Of a stretch of DNA of 64,000 bases, positions 42,488 through 52,833 are shown piece by piece. The translations under genes were made by a program, and so were the position numbers. How positions within the stretch are numbered: the first letter of the stretch is position 1; each line of letters begins with the position of its first letter. The notes beneath the pieces are model-generated. The model was given only the letters and a program-made list of their open reading frames with translations. It was not told the origin of the DNA and searched no databases. The stretch comes from an uncultured Methylococcaceae bacterium (GTDB taxonomy: Bacteria > Pseudomonadota > Gammaproteobacteria > Methylococcales > Methylomonadaceae): contig CAIPDT010000021.1 of NCBI GenBank assembly GCA_903863905.1, positions 1-64,000 of the forward strand, written 5' to 3'.

Positions 42488-44197
42488 ATGCGTACTACAC
42501 AATTTCCTCTTAATACTGTAAAAGAAACCCCCGCAGACGCCGAAATAGCCAGTCATCAGTTAATGATACGGGCAGGTCTTATTCGCAAATTAGCGTCAGG
42601 TTTATATAGTTGGTTGCCTTTAGGTTTGCGAGTTTTACGTAAAGTCGAAAAAATTACTCGCGAAGAAATGCAAAAAGCGGGCGCTTTAGAAGTATTGATG
42701 CCTGCGTTGCAACCTGCCGAACTATGGCAAGAAACCGGACGCTGGGAACAATATGGTCCAGAATTAGCGCGTTTAAAAGATCGTCATGATCGTGATTTTT
42801 GCTTAGGGCCCACACATGAAGAAATTATTACTGATTTAGCGCGTAATGAACTTAAAAGTTATAAACAGTTACCGATTACCTATTATCAAGTTCAAACTAA
42901 ATTTCGTGATGAGATTCGCCCTCGTTTTGGTGTCATGCGGTCACGCGAATTTATTATGAAAGATGCGTATTCGTTTCACTTGGATCAAGAGTCTTTACAA
43001 GAAACTTATGATGTTATGTACCAGGCGTACAGTAATATCTTTAATCATTTAGGTTTAAATTTTCGAGCGGTTATTGCTGACTCTGGCTCTATAGGCGGTG
43101 CAGTTTCCCATGAATTTCATGTATTGGCTGATTCGGGTGAGGACGCGATTGCCTTTTCAACGGGCAGTGAGTATGCAGCAAATGTTGAAAAAGCCGAAGC
43201 AGTAGAGCCCACCGGTGAAAGAAGTGCACCTACGCTTGAAAAGCAAATAATAGATACCCCTGAGCAACACAGTATTGAAGAAGTCAGTCAATTCTTATCA
43301 GTACCTTCAACACAATGCCTAAAAACCTTAATCGTTAAAGGCGAAGATGAGGGTGTAGTGGCATTATTGTTACGTGGGGATCATGAATTAAATAAAATTA
43401 AAGTCGAAAAATTAGCGGGTGTTTTGTCGCCTTTAGAATTTGCGACCGAAGCAGAAATTCAAGCCGTTTGCCAATGTAAGCCAGGTTCTATTGGTCCAAT
43501 TGGTTTAAGTATTCCTGTGATTGCTGATCGCAGTGTCTTACTCATGTCTGATTTTGTCTGTGGCGCTAATCAAGACGGTAAACATTTTGTAGGTGTTAAT
43601 TGGCTACGTGATTTAGAAATACCCGCACATATTGCGGATATTCGTACCGTTGTTGAAGGCGACCCAAGTCCTGATGGACAGGGTGAAATTACTTTGGCTC
43701 GTGGTATTGAAGTAGGGCATATCTTTCAATTAGGGACTAAATACAGTGCTTCTATGAAAGCCGGCGTTATTAATGAAGGCGGAAAAAATCAAATTATGTT
43801 GATGGGCTGTTACGGAATCGGCATTTCTCGCGTAGTGGCTGCTGCAATTGAACAAAATCATGATGATAAAGGTATTATCTGGTCAGCTAATTTAGCACCG
43901 TTCCAAGTGGCTTTATGTCCAATGAATATGCATAAATCTGAGCGCTTAAGAGATGCCTCTGAAAAGTTATATCAAGATTTGTTGGCGGCGGGGATTGATG
44001 TTTTATTTGATGATAGAAAAGTGCGTGCTGGCTTTATGTTCTCAGATATGGAATTAATTGGTATTCCACATACAATTATTGTTGGTGATAGAGGCTTGGA
44101 TTCCAATACGGTCGAATATAAAGGTAGAACGGCGGAAGCGAATGAAGAGATTCCTTTCGATGATATTATTACTTTCTTAAAAGCGAAATTAGCTTAA
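42488..44197 (+). CDS. proS: Prolyl-tRNA synthetase
   Basis: The 569-residue class II synthetase has the bacterial form with an editing (INS) domain. The N-terminus [30 protein letters not shown] is standard, motif 2 is seen in [26 protein letters not shown], the editing domain spans about 230-395, and [13 protein letters not shown] is motif 3. A C-terminal anticodon-binding domain (VALCPMN...[20 protein letters not shown]) follows. Length matches the E. coli protein (572). It is monocistronic. Confidence 0.97.
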   Translation: MRTTQFPLNTVKETPADAEIASHQLMIRAGLIRKLASGLYSWLPLGLRVLRKVEKITREEMQKAGALEVLMPALQPAELWQETGRWEQYGPELARLKDRHDRDFCLGPTHEEIITDLARNELKSYKQLPITYYQVQTKFRDEIRPRFGVMRSREFIMKDAYSFHLDQESLQETYDVMYQAYSNIFNHLGLNFRAVIADSGSIGGAVSHEFHVLADSGEDAIAFSTGSEYAANVEKAEAVEPTGERSAPTLEKQIIDTPEQHSIEEVSQFLSVPSTQCLKTLIVKGEDEGVVALLLRGDHELNKIKVEKLAGVLSPLEFATEAEIQAVCQCKPGSIGPIGLSIPVIADRSVLLMSDFVCGANQDGKHFVGVNWLRDLEIPAHIADIRTVVEGDPSPDGQGEITLARGIEVGHIFQLGTKYSASMKAGVINEGGKNQIMLMGCYGIGISRVVAAAIEQNHDDKGIIWSANLAPFQVALCPMNMHKSERLRDASEKLYQDLLAAGIDVLFDDRKVRAGFMFSDMELIGIPHTIIVGDRGLDSNTVEYKGRTAEANEEIPFDDIITFLKAKLA

Positions 44198-44276
44198 AAC
44201 AGACTCGGTTTTGGGGTGAAATTAAAAAACGATAAACAGATTTGTTAAGTCGGTTTAAGCGTTTAAATTTATTTGG

Positions 44277-44324
44277 GATCGTATTAGTTGCAGAGATTTG
44301 CAAAAAAGAGTGTCTAATACGATC
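44277..44324. repeat. 11-bp perfect inverted repeat between proS and the CBS-domain gene
   Basis: GATCGTATTAG (44277-44287) and CTAATACGATC (44314-44324) flank 26 bases that contain a smaller TTGCA/TGCAA inverted repeat. It lies 80 bp after proS. It could be a 3'-end structure or a small RNA fold; no U-tract directly follows. Confidence 0.6.
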
Positions 44325-44425
44325 TCGATAAGCTATTAAATTATAAGGTTTTTTAAAATCAGACTTGACAAAAAAATCACATCGGAGACACTAGACGAGT
44401 TTTCACAACTTAGAGTAACTTTTCT

Positions 44426-45676
44426 TTGAACGATATTCCCTTAAGTATGCTGTTGAGCTTACTTGCAATTATGCTGGTTCTGTCGGCCTTTTTTACAGGC
44501 TCAGAAACGTCTTTAATGTCAATAAATCGCTATCGATTAAGGCATTTAGTTAAATTAAAACATTCTGGTGCCATCAAAGTTCATAATCTTTTGCAAAAGC
44601 AGGAGCGGTTATTAAGTTTTATTTTATTAGGCAATAGCTTTCTTAAAAACTTAACGTCCTCCCTCGCAACTCTCATCGCGATTAAATTTTATACGGCAGA
44701 TGAAGTGCTTATTGCTGCCACGATTGGCGCATTGACACTGATCATGTTGATTTGTACTGATATGACGCCTAAAACATTGGCCACTATTAAGCCCGAGTTC
44801 TTTGCCTTTTCTGCGGCTTGGATATATACCCCGCTATTAAAAATATTTTCTCCCTTAATTTGTGTCGTTAACTTTTTAGTCAATTTATTACTCAGACTGA
44901 TGGGTATTGATGTTAAAAAAACTCGATATAACGCCTTAGATTCACAAGAGCTTAAAACTATTATCGCTGAAGCAGAAAGCGTTATGCCAACACGTTACCA
45001 AAAGATGTTGTTAGGTATTTTAGATTTTGAGTCAGCCACGGTTGAAGATATTATGACCCCGCGCAATGAAATTATCGGTCTGGATATCGAAACGTCCATT
45101 GAAGAGATTGTTCAGCAAATTAGAACCAGTCCGCATACTCAATTAGTGGTTTATAAGAAAAATATCGACCGAGTGGTCGGTTTCTTGCATTTAAGAAAAA
45201 TCTTGTTATTAGTCGGCCAAGATGATTTTGATAAACAATCGATAATCAATCTACTCATAAAGCCCGCCTATATCCCAGAAAATACCCCTGTTCATGCGCA
45301 GTTGTTGCGCTTTAAAAGTGAAAAAATCGGTATTGGTTTAGTCGTTGATGAATATGGTGATGTGCAAGGCTTGGTCACCTTAGATGATTTAATTCATGAA
45401 ATAGTCGGTGAATTAGTCACAGACGAAGGTTTGGCCAGAAAACAAAGTGATGGTAGTTACTTAATTGATGCCGGTGTCACGCTTAGAGAATTGAACAGGG
45501 TCATGCATTGGAATTTACCTATAGAAGGGCCAAAGACTTTAAATGGCTTGATTGTAGAGTTTATGGAAACCATTCCTAAAGTAGGTACCAGTGTTAAATT
45601 ATTGGGACATCCTTTGGAGATTATAAAAAGTGATGATCATGCGGTGAAACTCGTAAAGTTTTTACCACAAAAATAA
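44426..45676 (+). CDS. CNNM/DUF21 membrane protein with CBS pair and CorC/HlyC domain
   Basis: The 416-residue protein has an N-terminal DUF21 membrane domain with about four helices (1-190), opening with LSAFFTGSETSLMSINRYRLRHL. A CBS pair follows (about 205-330, EDIMTPRNEIIGLD, IGLVVDEYGDVQGLVTLDDLIHEIVGE) and then a CorC_HlyC domain. Relatives take part in Mg2+ or Co2+ transport; older labels call them hemolysins. The frame opens with TTG at 44426, with AGAG upstream; an ATG lies at 44447. It stands alone between two spacers. Confidence 0.9.
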   Translation: MNDIPLSMLLSLLAIMLVLSAFFTGSETSLMSINRYRLRHLVKLKHSGAIKVHNLLQKQERLLSFILLGNSFLKNLTSSLATLIAIKFYTADEVLIAATIGALTLIMLICTDMTPKTLATIKPEFFAFSAAWIYTPLLKIFSPLICVVNFLVNLLLRLMGIDVKKTRYNALDSQELKTIIAEAESVMPTRYQKMLLGILDFESATVEDIMTPRNEIIGLDIETSIEEIVQQIRTSPHTQLVVYKKNIDRVVGFLHLRKILLLVGQDDFDKQSIINLLIKPAYIPENTPVHAQLLRFKSEKIGIGLVVDEYGDVQGLVTLDDLIHEIVGELVTDEGLARKQSDGSYLIDAGVTLRELNRVMHWNLPIEGPKTLNGLIVEFMETIPKVGTSVKLLGHPLEIIKSDDHAVKLVKFLPQK

Positions 45677-45851
45677 ATGGAGCAAAATAAGCACCGTGTT
45701 GGTAGAATCTGCTTTTAAAATGCTCCGAGTAAAATAAACAAACTAGGCTGTTTTATCAGCTTAGAACGGCCTTACAAAAGCCGTTAAGTTTAAATAACAA
45801 TTTTTCATAAACTTACCTTTTTCGCTTTAGGCGATATTTTTCAATATACTG

Positions 45852-48458
45852 ATGAAAAGAAAGCTAGCCATTCTATTTGTTGTCGCATTACTGGTTGTTG
45901 TTAACTTTAGTATTTGGAGTTACATCAACAATCCTTTGCAATTGCAACCATGGACTAAAACAACCATGGGAGTGACGTATGATCCGATGCGAAAGCAGGA
46001 TACTCAAACGGGTGACTCCTATCCAAGTGAAGCGGATATGGATAGTGACCTTGCGCTATTAGCGAACAAGGTTCATGCCGTTCGTACCTATAGTATGCTT
46101 AAGGGACAACATAAAATTCCTGAACTTGCCGCCAAATATAATCTCAATACCACCTTAGGGGCTTGGATTGATGGTAATTTAGAAAAGAATCGTCAAGAAA
46201 TTGAAGCATTGATTGAAGCTGGCAAGCAAAATAATCCAAGAATTATTCGCTTAATGGTTGGTAATGAGGTGTTGTTGCGAGATGAGATTCCTAAGTCTGC
46301 GTTGATTGATTATATCCGTGAAGTTAAGAAAAACAGTTGGCGTCCAGTCAGTACCTCTGAAACATGGGATGTGTGGTTAAAAAACCCTGATCTAGTAAAT
46401 GAAGTTGATTTTATCGCGGTGCATCTTTTACCGTATTGGGAAGGCGTCTCTGCTGAGGATGCAGTGGATCATGTGTTTGATCGTTTCCACGAAGTGGCGG
46501 CTGCCTATCCTAACAAACCTATTATTATTACCGAAGTGGGTTGGCCTTCAGATGGTCAGCCGTTTAAACATGCGGAAGCCTCTATTGCAAATCAAGCGCG
46601 TTTCTTAAGAGAGTTCTTAAATAGAGCGGATGCAGAAAAAATCACTTATTATATTGTTGAAGCATTTGATCAACCTTGGAAGAAATCGATTGAAGGGTCT
46701 TCGGGTGCTTATTGGGGTATCTTTAACGCAGATCGCCAGCCTAAATATCCTATGGATGGTGATGTTATCACGATGCCAACTTGGAAAAACTGGGCTGCTG
46801 GTGCGGCAGGTATTAGTATCGTTTTAATGGGCTTATTTTTATTCACCCGTAGCACTTTAAAATTACCCGGTGTATTGTTTTTAGGTTTGATTGCAAACTT
46901 AGCCGTTTCGGTTATCTTTTGGTCGGCCTCGATTGGTGCCCAGCAGTATCAAACTAAATTAGGGATAGTGTTTTGGGGCCTGATGTTATTAATGCAGATT
47001 ATGGCGGTCGTCATTCTGCTGATTGAAAGTCTTGAAATTGCCGAGGTGGTTTGGCATAGAAGTACGGCCAGAACCTTCCAACCCTTGCAACCGAGCGCAA
47101 CCTTTAAATATCCTAAGGTTTCTCTGCATTTACCCATTCATAATGAACCACCGATGATGGTGCGTAAAACTCTTGAAGCTTTGGCAAAAGTGGATTACCC
47201 CAACATCGAAGTGTTGGTCATGGATAATAACACTAAAGATCCAGCGGTCTGGGAACCTGTTCGTGACGATTGCGAACGTTTGGGGCCTATGTTCCGGTTC
47301 TTTCATTTAGAAAATTGGCCCGGCTTTAAAGCGGGTGCGATTAACCATGCTTTAGAACAAACTGCCAGTGATGCAGAAATTATTGCCGTTATCGACAGTG
47401 ATTATGTGTTGTCACCCGATTGGTTGAATTGTATGGTGCCTTATTTTGATAATGAAAATGTGGGCTTTATTCAGTCTCCACAAGATTATCGAGATAAAGA
47501 TCAAAGTTTATTCAAGTCGTTTTGTTATTGGGAATATGCCGGTTTCTTTAATATCGGTATGGTGCAACGGAACGAATATAACGCCATTATTCAACATGGC
47601 ACCATGACCATGATACGAAAATCAGCTTTACTTGAAGTAGGTAATTGGGCGGAATGGTGTATTTGTGAGGACAGTGAGTTAGGCTTACGTTTATTTGAAG
47701 CGGGCTATGATTCTGTATACGTTAAAGATTCGTTTGGTCGCGGTTTAATGCCCGACACCATGTCAGGTTATATGACGCAACGTTTCCGTTGGGTTTATGG
47801 CGCGATGCAAATTATTAAAGGCCACTGGCGTAGCTTTTTACCCACTAAGTCATCTCCTTTAACCGCCGCGCAACGTTACTATTTTATTGCCGGTTGGTTG
47901 CCTTGGTTTTCTGATGCCTTAGCGTTGTTATTTACCACAGCCAGTTTGATTTTAACCGCGATTATCTTAACGGATCCGATTCATAGTGAATTGCCTGCTA
48001 ACGTATTTTTATTACCCACCGTTGGCTTGTTTACTTTTAAAATTTTACGCGGCCTCTGGTTATACCAAGCGCGGGTACCGTGTTCAGTTTGGCAATCATT
48101 GGGTGCAGCCTTAACTGGTTTATCCTTAACGCATACCGTGGCAAGAGGCACCGTGCAAGGTTTGTTTACCTCAGGTAAACCCTTTATGCGTACCCCAAAA
48201 TACGAAAAACAAGGTCCGTTGTTTACGGGCTTAATCACTATTCGACAAGAGTTGTTCTTATTGATATTACTCAGTTCGGGCATTGCTGCGATTAGCTCTA
48301 TTGATCATTTTGATAATTTAAGTGGTCGCTTATGGATAGCGGTATTGTCTGTTCAAGCCGTGCCTTACGTGGCGGCCTTATTAACTTTATTAATCAGTAT
48401 TGCGCCTAATTATGGTAAAAAAGGCAAAATGGATGCTGAAGAGTTAGACGAAGAATAA
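45852..48458 (+). CDS. ndvB: GH17-GT2 fusion, beta-glucan synthase (NdvB type)
   Basis: The 868-residue membrane protein has an N-terminal anchor (5-25) and a periplasmic GH17 glucanase/transglycosylase-like domain (about 35-305). Candidate catalytic Glu residues are in VGNEVLLRDE (about 139) and ITEVGWPSDG (about 228). Two helices lead to a cytoplasmic GT2 domain (about 415-680) with VMDNNTKD, IDSDYVL (about 515), CICEDSELGL and QRFRWVYG (about 643). Further helices end at 860. The pairing matches Pseudomonas and Bradyrhizobium NdvB proteins that make cyclic or branched beta-1,3/1,6-glucans in the periplasm. The product here is inferred from that family. It is 11 bp upstream of the fumarase gene. 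Confidence 0.88.
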   Translation: MKRKLAILFVVALLVVVNFSIWSYINNPLQLQPWTKTTMGVTYDPMRKQDTQTGDSYPSEADMDSDLALLANKVHAVRTYSMLKGQHKIPELAAKYNLNTTLGAWIDGNLEKNRQEIEALIEAGKQNNPRIIRLMVGNEVLLRDEIPKSALIDYIREVKKNSWRPVSTSETWDVWLKNPDLVNEVDFIAVHLLPYWEGVSAEDAVDHVFDRFHEVAAAYPNKPIIITEVGWPSDGQPFKHAEASIANQARFLREFLNRADAEKITYYIVEAFDQPWKKSIEGSSGAYWGIFNADRQPKYPMDGDVITMPTWKNWAAGAAGISIVLMGLFLFTRSTLKLPGVLFLGLIANLAVSVIFWSASIGAQQYQTKLGIVFWGLMLLMQIMAVVILLIESLEIAEVVWHRSTARTFQPLQPSATFKYPKVSLHLPIHNEPPMMVRKTLEALAKVDYPNIEVLVMDNNTKDPAVWEPVRDDCERLGPMFRFFHLENWPGFKAGAINHALEQTASDAEIIAVIDSDYVLSPDWLNCMVPYFDNENVGFIQSPQDYRDKDQSLFKSFCYWEYAGFFNIGMVQRNEYNAIIQHGTMTMIRKSALLEVGNWAEWCICEDSELGLRLFEAGYDSVYVKDSFGRGLMPDTMSGYMTQRFRWVYGAMQIIKGHWRSFLPTKSSPLTAAQRYYFIAGWLPWFSDALALLFTTASLILTAIILTDPIHSELPANVFLLPTVGLFTFKILRGLWLYQARVPCSVWQSLGAALTGLSLTHTVARGTVQGLFTSGKPFMRTPKYEKQGPLFTGLITIRQELFLLILLSSGIAAISSIDHFDNLSGRLWIAVLSVQAVPYVAALLTLLISIAPNYGKKGKMDAEELDEE

Positions 48459-48472
48459 GCACAGGAACATTG

Positions 48473-49996
48473 ATGACCTTGATACGCCAAGATGATTTTA
48501 TTCAGAGTATTGCGGATTCTTTGCAATACATTTCGTATTATCATCCGTTAGATTTTATTCAAGCCTTAAATGCGGCGTATCAAAAAGAACAAAGTCCGGC
48601 CGCCAAAGATGCCATGGCGCAAATTCTTATTAATTCAAGAATGTGCGCCGAAGGTCATCGACCGATTTGTCAAGATACCGGTATTGTTACGGTGTTTTTA
48701 AAGATTGGCATGTCCGTGCAATGGGATACTCAACTCAGTGTGATTGACATGGTGAATGAAGGGGTAAGACAAGCTTACCGTCACCCTGATAATGTGTTAC
48801 GTGCCTCGGTGTTAAAAGATCCGGCTGGCAAACGCATCAATACTCAAGATAACACGCCTGCTGTTGTGCACATGGAAGTCGTCTTAGGTGATACGGTCGA
48901 AGTTGAAATTGCGGCTAAAGGCGGTGGCTCAGAAGCTAAATCAAAATTTGTCATGCTGAATCCTTCTGACAGTATTGTAGATTGGGTGTTAAAAACCGTG
49001 CCTACCATGGGAGCGGGTTGGTGTCCGCCGGGTATTTTAGGGATTGGGATTGGCGGTACCGCAGAAAAAGCCATGTTACTGGCTAAACAAGCCTGCATGG
49101 AATCCATTGATATCCAAGAACTCCTTGCCCGTGGCCCTGATAATGCCCTGGAAGAGTTAAGACTAGAGCTTTACGATAAAGTAAATGCTTTAGGCATTGG
49201 TGCCCAAGGCTTAGGGGGCTTAACCACTGTGTTGGATATTAAAATTAAAGACTATCCGACCCATGCCGCGAATAAACCCGTGGCTATTATTCCTAATTGC
49301 GCCGCCACCCGTCATACGCATTTTATCCTGGATGGTTCTGGTCCTGCTGAATTTATTCCCCCTCGCTTAGAAGAATGGCCGCAAGTTACTTGGGAAGCCG
49401 GTGCTTCTGCACGCCGAGTGAATTTAGATACCGTCACGCGTGAAGAAGTGGCCAGTTGGAAATTAGGGGAAACCTTATTATTAAATGGTACCTTATTGAC
49501 CGGTCGAGATGCGGCACATAAACGGCTAGTCGATATGATAGAGCGAGGGGAGCCGTTACCTGACAAGGTTGATTTTACCGATAAGTTTATTTATTACGTC
49601 GGGCCTGTTGATCCAGTGCGTGATGAAGTCGTAGGCCCCGCTGGTCCGACCACAGCAACACGCATGGATAAGTTTACTGAAACCATGCTGGCTAAAACGG
49701 GTTTGTTAGGCATGATTGGTAAATCTGAGCGAGGACAGGGCGCGATAGATTCCATAAAAAAACATCAAGCCGTGTATTTAATGGCAGTGGGTGGTGCGGC
49801 TTATTTAGTTTCAAAGGCGATTCGTCAATCAAGGGTGGTGGCCTTTCCAGATTTAGGCATGGAAGCGATTCATGAGTTTGTGGTTGAGGATATGCCGGTC
49901 ACGGTTGCTGTGGATACCCAAGGTGTTTCTATTCATCAGATAGCGCCTAGGATTTGGCAGGGTAAGATTGGTAAGATTCCGGTGGTTGAGGGATAG
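48473..49996 (+). CDS. fumA: Fumarate hydratase, class I (iron-sulphur)
   Basis: The 507-residue [4Fe-4S] enzyme interconverts fumarate and malate. The N-terminal domain has HRPICQDTGIVTVFLKIG (cluster Cys near 67) and KGGGSEAKSKFVML, and the C-terminal domain has GRDAAHKRLVDMIERGEPLP and YYVGPVDPVRDEVVGPAGPTTATRMDKFTE. Both parts are in one chain, as in FumA/FumB. The ATG at 48473 with AGGA 7 bp upstream is preferred over the TTG one codon earlier. It follows ndvB closely, so co-transcription is likely. Confidence 0.95.
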   Translation: MTLIRQDDFIQSIADSLQYISYYHPLDFIQALNAAYQKEQSPAAKDAMAQILINSRMCAEGHRPICQDTGIVTVFLKIGMSVQWDTQLSVIDMVNEGVRQAYRHPDNVLRASVLKDPAGKRINTQDNTPAVVHMEVVLGDTVEVEIAAKGGGSEAKSKFVMLNPSDSIVDWVLKTVPTMGAGWCPPGILGIGIGGTAEKAMLLAKQACMESIDIQELLARGPDNALEELRLELYDKVNALGIGAQGLGGLTTVLDIKIKDYPTHAANKPVAIIPNCAATRHTHFILDGSGPAEFIPPRLEEWPQVTWEAGASARRVNLDTVTREEVASWKLGETLLLNGTLLTGRDAAHKRLVDMIERGEPLPDKVDFTDKFIYYVGPVDPVRDEVVGPAGPTTATRMDKFTETMLAKTGLLGMIGKSERGQGAIDSIKKHQAVYLMAVGGAAYLVSKAIRQSRVVAFPDLGMEAIHEFVVEDMPVTVAVDTQGVSIHQIAPRIWQGKIGKIPVVEG

Positions 49997-50016
49997 TATT
50001 GATCTAAAAGAGCATT

Positions 50017-50302
50017 CCCATTCTCCTCGGCGCGCACAGGGAGCGTCTACCATTCGAACTTTTCCATCAGTCGTGGTTATGCGAGGCACCGCACAATGGG
50101 GGTAACAGGTATGGTCAAAAAAGCTTAAATGTTGCCACTGCCGTTCTACGGTATCATGAACCGGACAAGCCACATTCGCCTCATCTGGGAAGCGTGAGCC
50201 TGGTATAAAGTCGATATGCAGATGAAACTCACTACGGGCTGATTCATCTGTAGAAAAGGTCACGTCTTTGACCTGCCAAGGGGATTGTAGGCCTAAAGCC
50301 AA
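50017..50302 (-). pseudogene. ISL3-family transposase N-terminal fragment
   Basis: The minus-strand frame reads LGLQSPWQVKDVTFSTDE, then a Cys-His region (CPVHDTVERQWQHL and HTCYPHCAVPRI), typical of the ISL3 zinc-finger N-terminus. Homology ends near DAPCARRG, where the normal sequence would continue into the core, and the initiator is missing. About 95 residues survive of roughly 400. The frame beyond that overlaps fumA antisense and is not meaningful. Confidence 0.82.
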
Positions 50303-50325
50303 GCTAAATAAGTGATTTTTCTCTG

Positions 50326-50374
50326 GAAAAGTGGCTCAATATTAATGGCCGAAAATGGCTCAGTTCTATTGGCC
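50326..50374 (-). repeat. Pair of 24/25-bp direct repeats resembling an IS21-type end
   Basis: GAAAA-(G)TGGCTCA...TGGCC occurs twice in direct orientation, at 50326-50350 and 50351-50374, with a near-identical start and end and variable middle. Multiple short direct repeats are typical of IS21-family ends. They sit exactly at the border of the IstA-like fragment. Confidence 0.6.
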
Positions 50375-50454
50375 ATTGACATGCTTAATCCGGCACTATA
50401 ACTGAGCCGGAGTACGTCTATTAACTTTCGCATGCCTGACATTATCTTTTCCAT
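50374..50454 (-). pseudogene. IS21-type IstA N-terminal fragment
   Basis: The frame reads MEKIMSGMRKLIDVLRLSYS then AGLSMSM, like the N-terminal DNA-binding region of IstA transposases. After about 27 residues the match stops at the direct-repeat pair. It is a remnant left by deletion. Confidence 0.6.
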
Positions 50455-50543
50455 AAAAAGTGGAAAGGATAGTCTGATTGATAAACAATGCGTTAGGGGG
50501 GATTCTGGCAACATGAACACCCATTCTGGAAAATCCAGAAAAG

Positions 50544-50609
50544 TGTTCAGCTTGCTTCAGAATAGGTGTTCAGATTGGATCAGAATGACTGTTCAGATTG
50601 AACCAGAAT
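50544..50609. repeat. Three direct repeats with 23-bp period, IS21-type terminal repeats
   Basis: TGTTCAG-CTTGCTT-CAGAAT at 50544, TGTTCAG-ATTGGAT-CAGAAT at 50567 and TGTTCAG-ATTGAAC-CAGAAT at 50590 have an exact 23-bp period. They lie upstream of the IstA-like fragment, as expected for the left end of an IS21-type element. Confidence 0.8.
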
Positions 50610-50671
50610 ATGTATTTTAATGGGCTGACTTAAGTGTTTAAACAGAACCCGCCTGATTTAAAGTACATAGA

Positions 50672-50700
50672 CTTGAAAAAAAATCTTACGTCCCCACATT
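50672..50700 (+). promoter_or_regulatory. Sigma32 heat-shock promoter of htpG
   Basis: CTTGAA (50672-50677), a 14-bp spacer and CCCCACATT (50692-50700) match the sigma32 consensus closely. The GTG start of htpG is 38 bp downstream. The IS21-type repeats end 62 bp upstream, so the element stopped short of the promoter. Confidence 0.82.
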
Positions 50701-50737
50701 GTTTGCAATCGTTTTTAACCCTTTTAGGAATAGTATT

Positions 50738-52699
50738 GTGACTGTTGAAACAAAAAAAGAAACCCTTGGCTTTCAAACTGAAGTAAAACACCTGCTCCAT
50801 TTAATGATTCACTCCTTGTACAGCAACAAGGAAATCTTTCTCCGCGAATTAATCTCTAATGCCTCTGATGCGGCGGATAAATTGCGCTTTGAAGCATTAT
50901 CAAATGATGCTTTATATGAAGGCGACAGTGAACTTAAAATCCGTATAGAATTCGATAAAGAAAAAAACACCATCACTATCATTGATAACGGCATTGGTAT
51001 GACCCGTGCCGAAGTTCAAGAACATATCGGTACCATTGCAAAATCAGGCACCAAGCAATTCTTTGAAGCCCTAACGGGTGAACAAGCGAAAGACAGTGAG
51101 TTAATCGGTCAATTTGGTGTAGGCTTTTATTCTGCGTTTATTGTGGCTGATAAAGTCACCTTAACGACTCGTAAAGCCGGTGCTGATAAAGATCAAGGCA
51201 CGCGTTGGGAATCAGCCGGTGAAGGCGACTACACGATTGAAGCAGTAGAAAAAGCCACTCGTGGTACTGAAATCGTTTTACATCTAAAAGAAGCAGAAGC
51301 AGAATTCTTAGACGGTTACCGTATTCGTTCTATCGTTAGAAAATTCTCTGATCATATCTCTTTACCTATCGTGATGGATAAAGAAGCACTGCCTTCTTAT
51401 GAAGATGAAGACGAAGAGGGCGAAGAGGGCGCAGCAGAAAAAGCTGAAAAAATCGTAGCGCCAATTGAAGAGGAAACGATTAACAGTGCATCTGCGTTAT
51501 GGACTAAAGCGCGTCAAGAAATTTCAGATGACGATTACAATCAATTTTACAAGCATGTCGGTCATGATTTCCAAGATCCTTTGACGCATGTCCACAGTAA
51601 AGTAGAGGGCACGAACGAATATACCTTATTGTTATATACGCCAGCGCGTGCGCCGTTTGATTTATGGGATAGAGATGCGAAACATGGGGTAAAACTTTAT
51701 ATTCGTAAAGTCTTTATTACTGATGATGCTGAGCAATTAATGCCACGTTATTTGCGTTTTATCAGAGGGATTATCGACGCAAACTCTTTACCGTTAAATG
51801 TATCGAGAGAAATTCTGCAACAAAGTAAGCAAATCAGTGCCATTAAGACGGGTGCGGTTAAAAAAGTCTTAGGCATGTTAGAAGGTTTGGCTAAAAACGA
51901 ACCTGAAAAGTATGAAACGTTCTGGGCACAATTTGGTAACGTAATTAAAGAAGGCCCAATTGAAGATCATCCGAATAAAGAGCGCGTGGCTAAATTATTA
52001 CGTTTTGCCTCTACGCATACTGACACGGATAAACAAGAAGTCTCTTTAGAAGATTACGTAAGCCGAATGAAAGAAGGCCAAGAGCATATTTATTATGTGA
52101 CGGCGGATAGTTTTGCAGCGGCAAAAAATAGTCCTCATTTAGAAATCTTCCGTAAGAAAGGTATCGAGGTTTTATTATTGTCTGATCGTATTGATGAATG
52201 GTTAGTGTCTAACTTGGATGAATTTGACGGTAAGCATTTACAGTCGGTCGCTAAAGGGGATTTAAACTTAGGCAGTTTGGATGATACTAAAGAAGAAGAT
52301 AAAGCCGCTCAAGAAGAAGTGACTAAAGACTTTGAAAGCGTGTTAACTCAAATAAAAGAAGTGTTGGCTGATAAAGTTAGTGAAGTTCGATTGAGTCATC
52401 GTTTAACGGCATCACCTGCGTGTTTGGTGGCAGACGTTTACGGCATGAGTCTTAACATGGAAAGAATCATGAAAGAGGCCGGTCAATCAATGGGCTTTGG
52501 TGGTAAAAAACCTATCTTTGAAATCAATCCGACTCATGCTTTAGTGGTGCGTTTAAAAGCGGAACAAGATGACGCGCGTTTTGCTGATTTAGCGAATATC
52601 TTGTTTGACCAAGCGATCTTAAGCGAAGGTGGTCATTTAGATGATCCTTCTGCGTTTGTACATAAGTTAAATGGCTTGTTACAAAGTTTGTTAAGTTAA
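50738..52699 (+). CDS. htpG: Chaperone HtpG (Hsp90)
   Basis: The 653-residue ATP-dependent chaperone has the N-terminal GHKL ATPase ([40 protein letters not shown]) and middle and C-terminal domains of normal length. It has an acidic insert near 220-245 ([17 protein letters not shown]), a variable linker in this family. The GTG start has AGGA about 9 bp upstream and gives the standard opening [15 protein letters not shown]. The TTG at 50699 would lie in the promoter and is rejected. Confidence 0.97.
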   Translation: MTVETKKETLGFQTEVKHLLHLMIHSLYSNKEIFLRELISNASDAADKLRFEALSNDALYEGDSELKIRIEFDKEKNTITIIDNGIGMTRAEVQEHIGTIAKSGTKQFFEALTGEQAKDSELIGQFGVGFYSAFIVADKVTLTTRKAGADKDQGTRWESAGEGDYTIEAVEKATRGTEIVLHLKEAEAEFLDGYRIRSIVRKFSDHISLPIVMDKEALPSYEDEDEEGEEGAAEKAEKIVAPIEEETINSASALWTKARQEISDDDYNQFYKHVGHDFQDPLTHVHSKVEGTNEYTLLLYTPARAPFDLWDRDAKHGVKLYIRKVFITDDAEQLMPRYLRFIRGIIDANSLPLNVSREILQQSKQISAIKTGAVKKVLGMLEGLAKNEPEKYETFWAQFGNVIKEGPIEDHPNKERVAKLLRFASTHTDTDKQEVSLEDYVSRMKEGQEHIYYVTADSFAAAKNSPHLEIFRKKGIEVLLLSDRIDEWLVSNLDEFDGKHLQSVAKGDLNLGSLDDTKEEDKAAQEEVTKDFESVLTQIKEVLADKVSEVRLSHRLTASPACLVADVYGMSLNMERIMKEAGQSMGFGGKKPIFEINPTHALVVRLKAEQDDARFADLANILFDQAILSEGGHLDDPSAFVHKLNGLLQSLLS

Positions 52700-52750
52700 G
52701 CTAACTTAAGTTTCAGTTAATTTAAGCTCAACTGAGTAGCAATTAAAAAA

Positions 52751-52776
52751 GGCTGGCGCAATCCAGCCTTTTTTTT
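52751..52776 (+). terminator. Intrinsic terminator after htpG
   Basis: GGCTGG and CCAGCC form a stem around CGCAAT, with A before and eight T after (52769-52776). Confidence 0.93.
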
Positions 52777-52833
52777 GTGCGTAAAGATATTACAATGGTG
52801 CCCGGTGGTACTCATTAATTAATAGGATAGAAA

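Noticed and set aside
49853-50016. C-terminal part of the ISL3-like frame
   Set aside because: It is antisense to fumA and unlike any transposase, so the pseudogene is ended near 50017.
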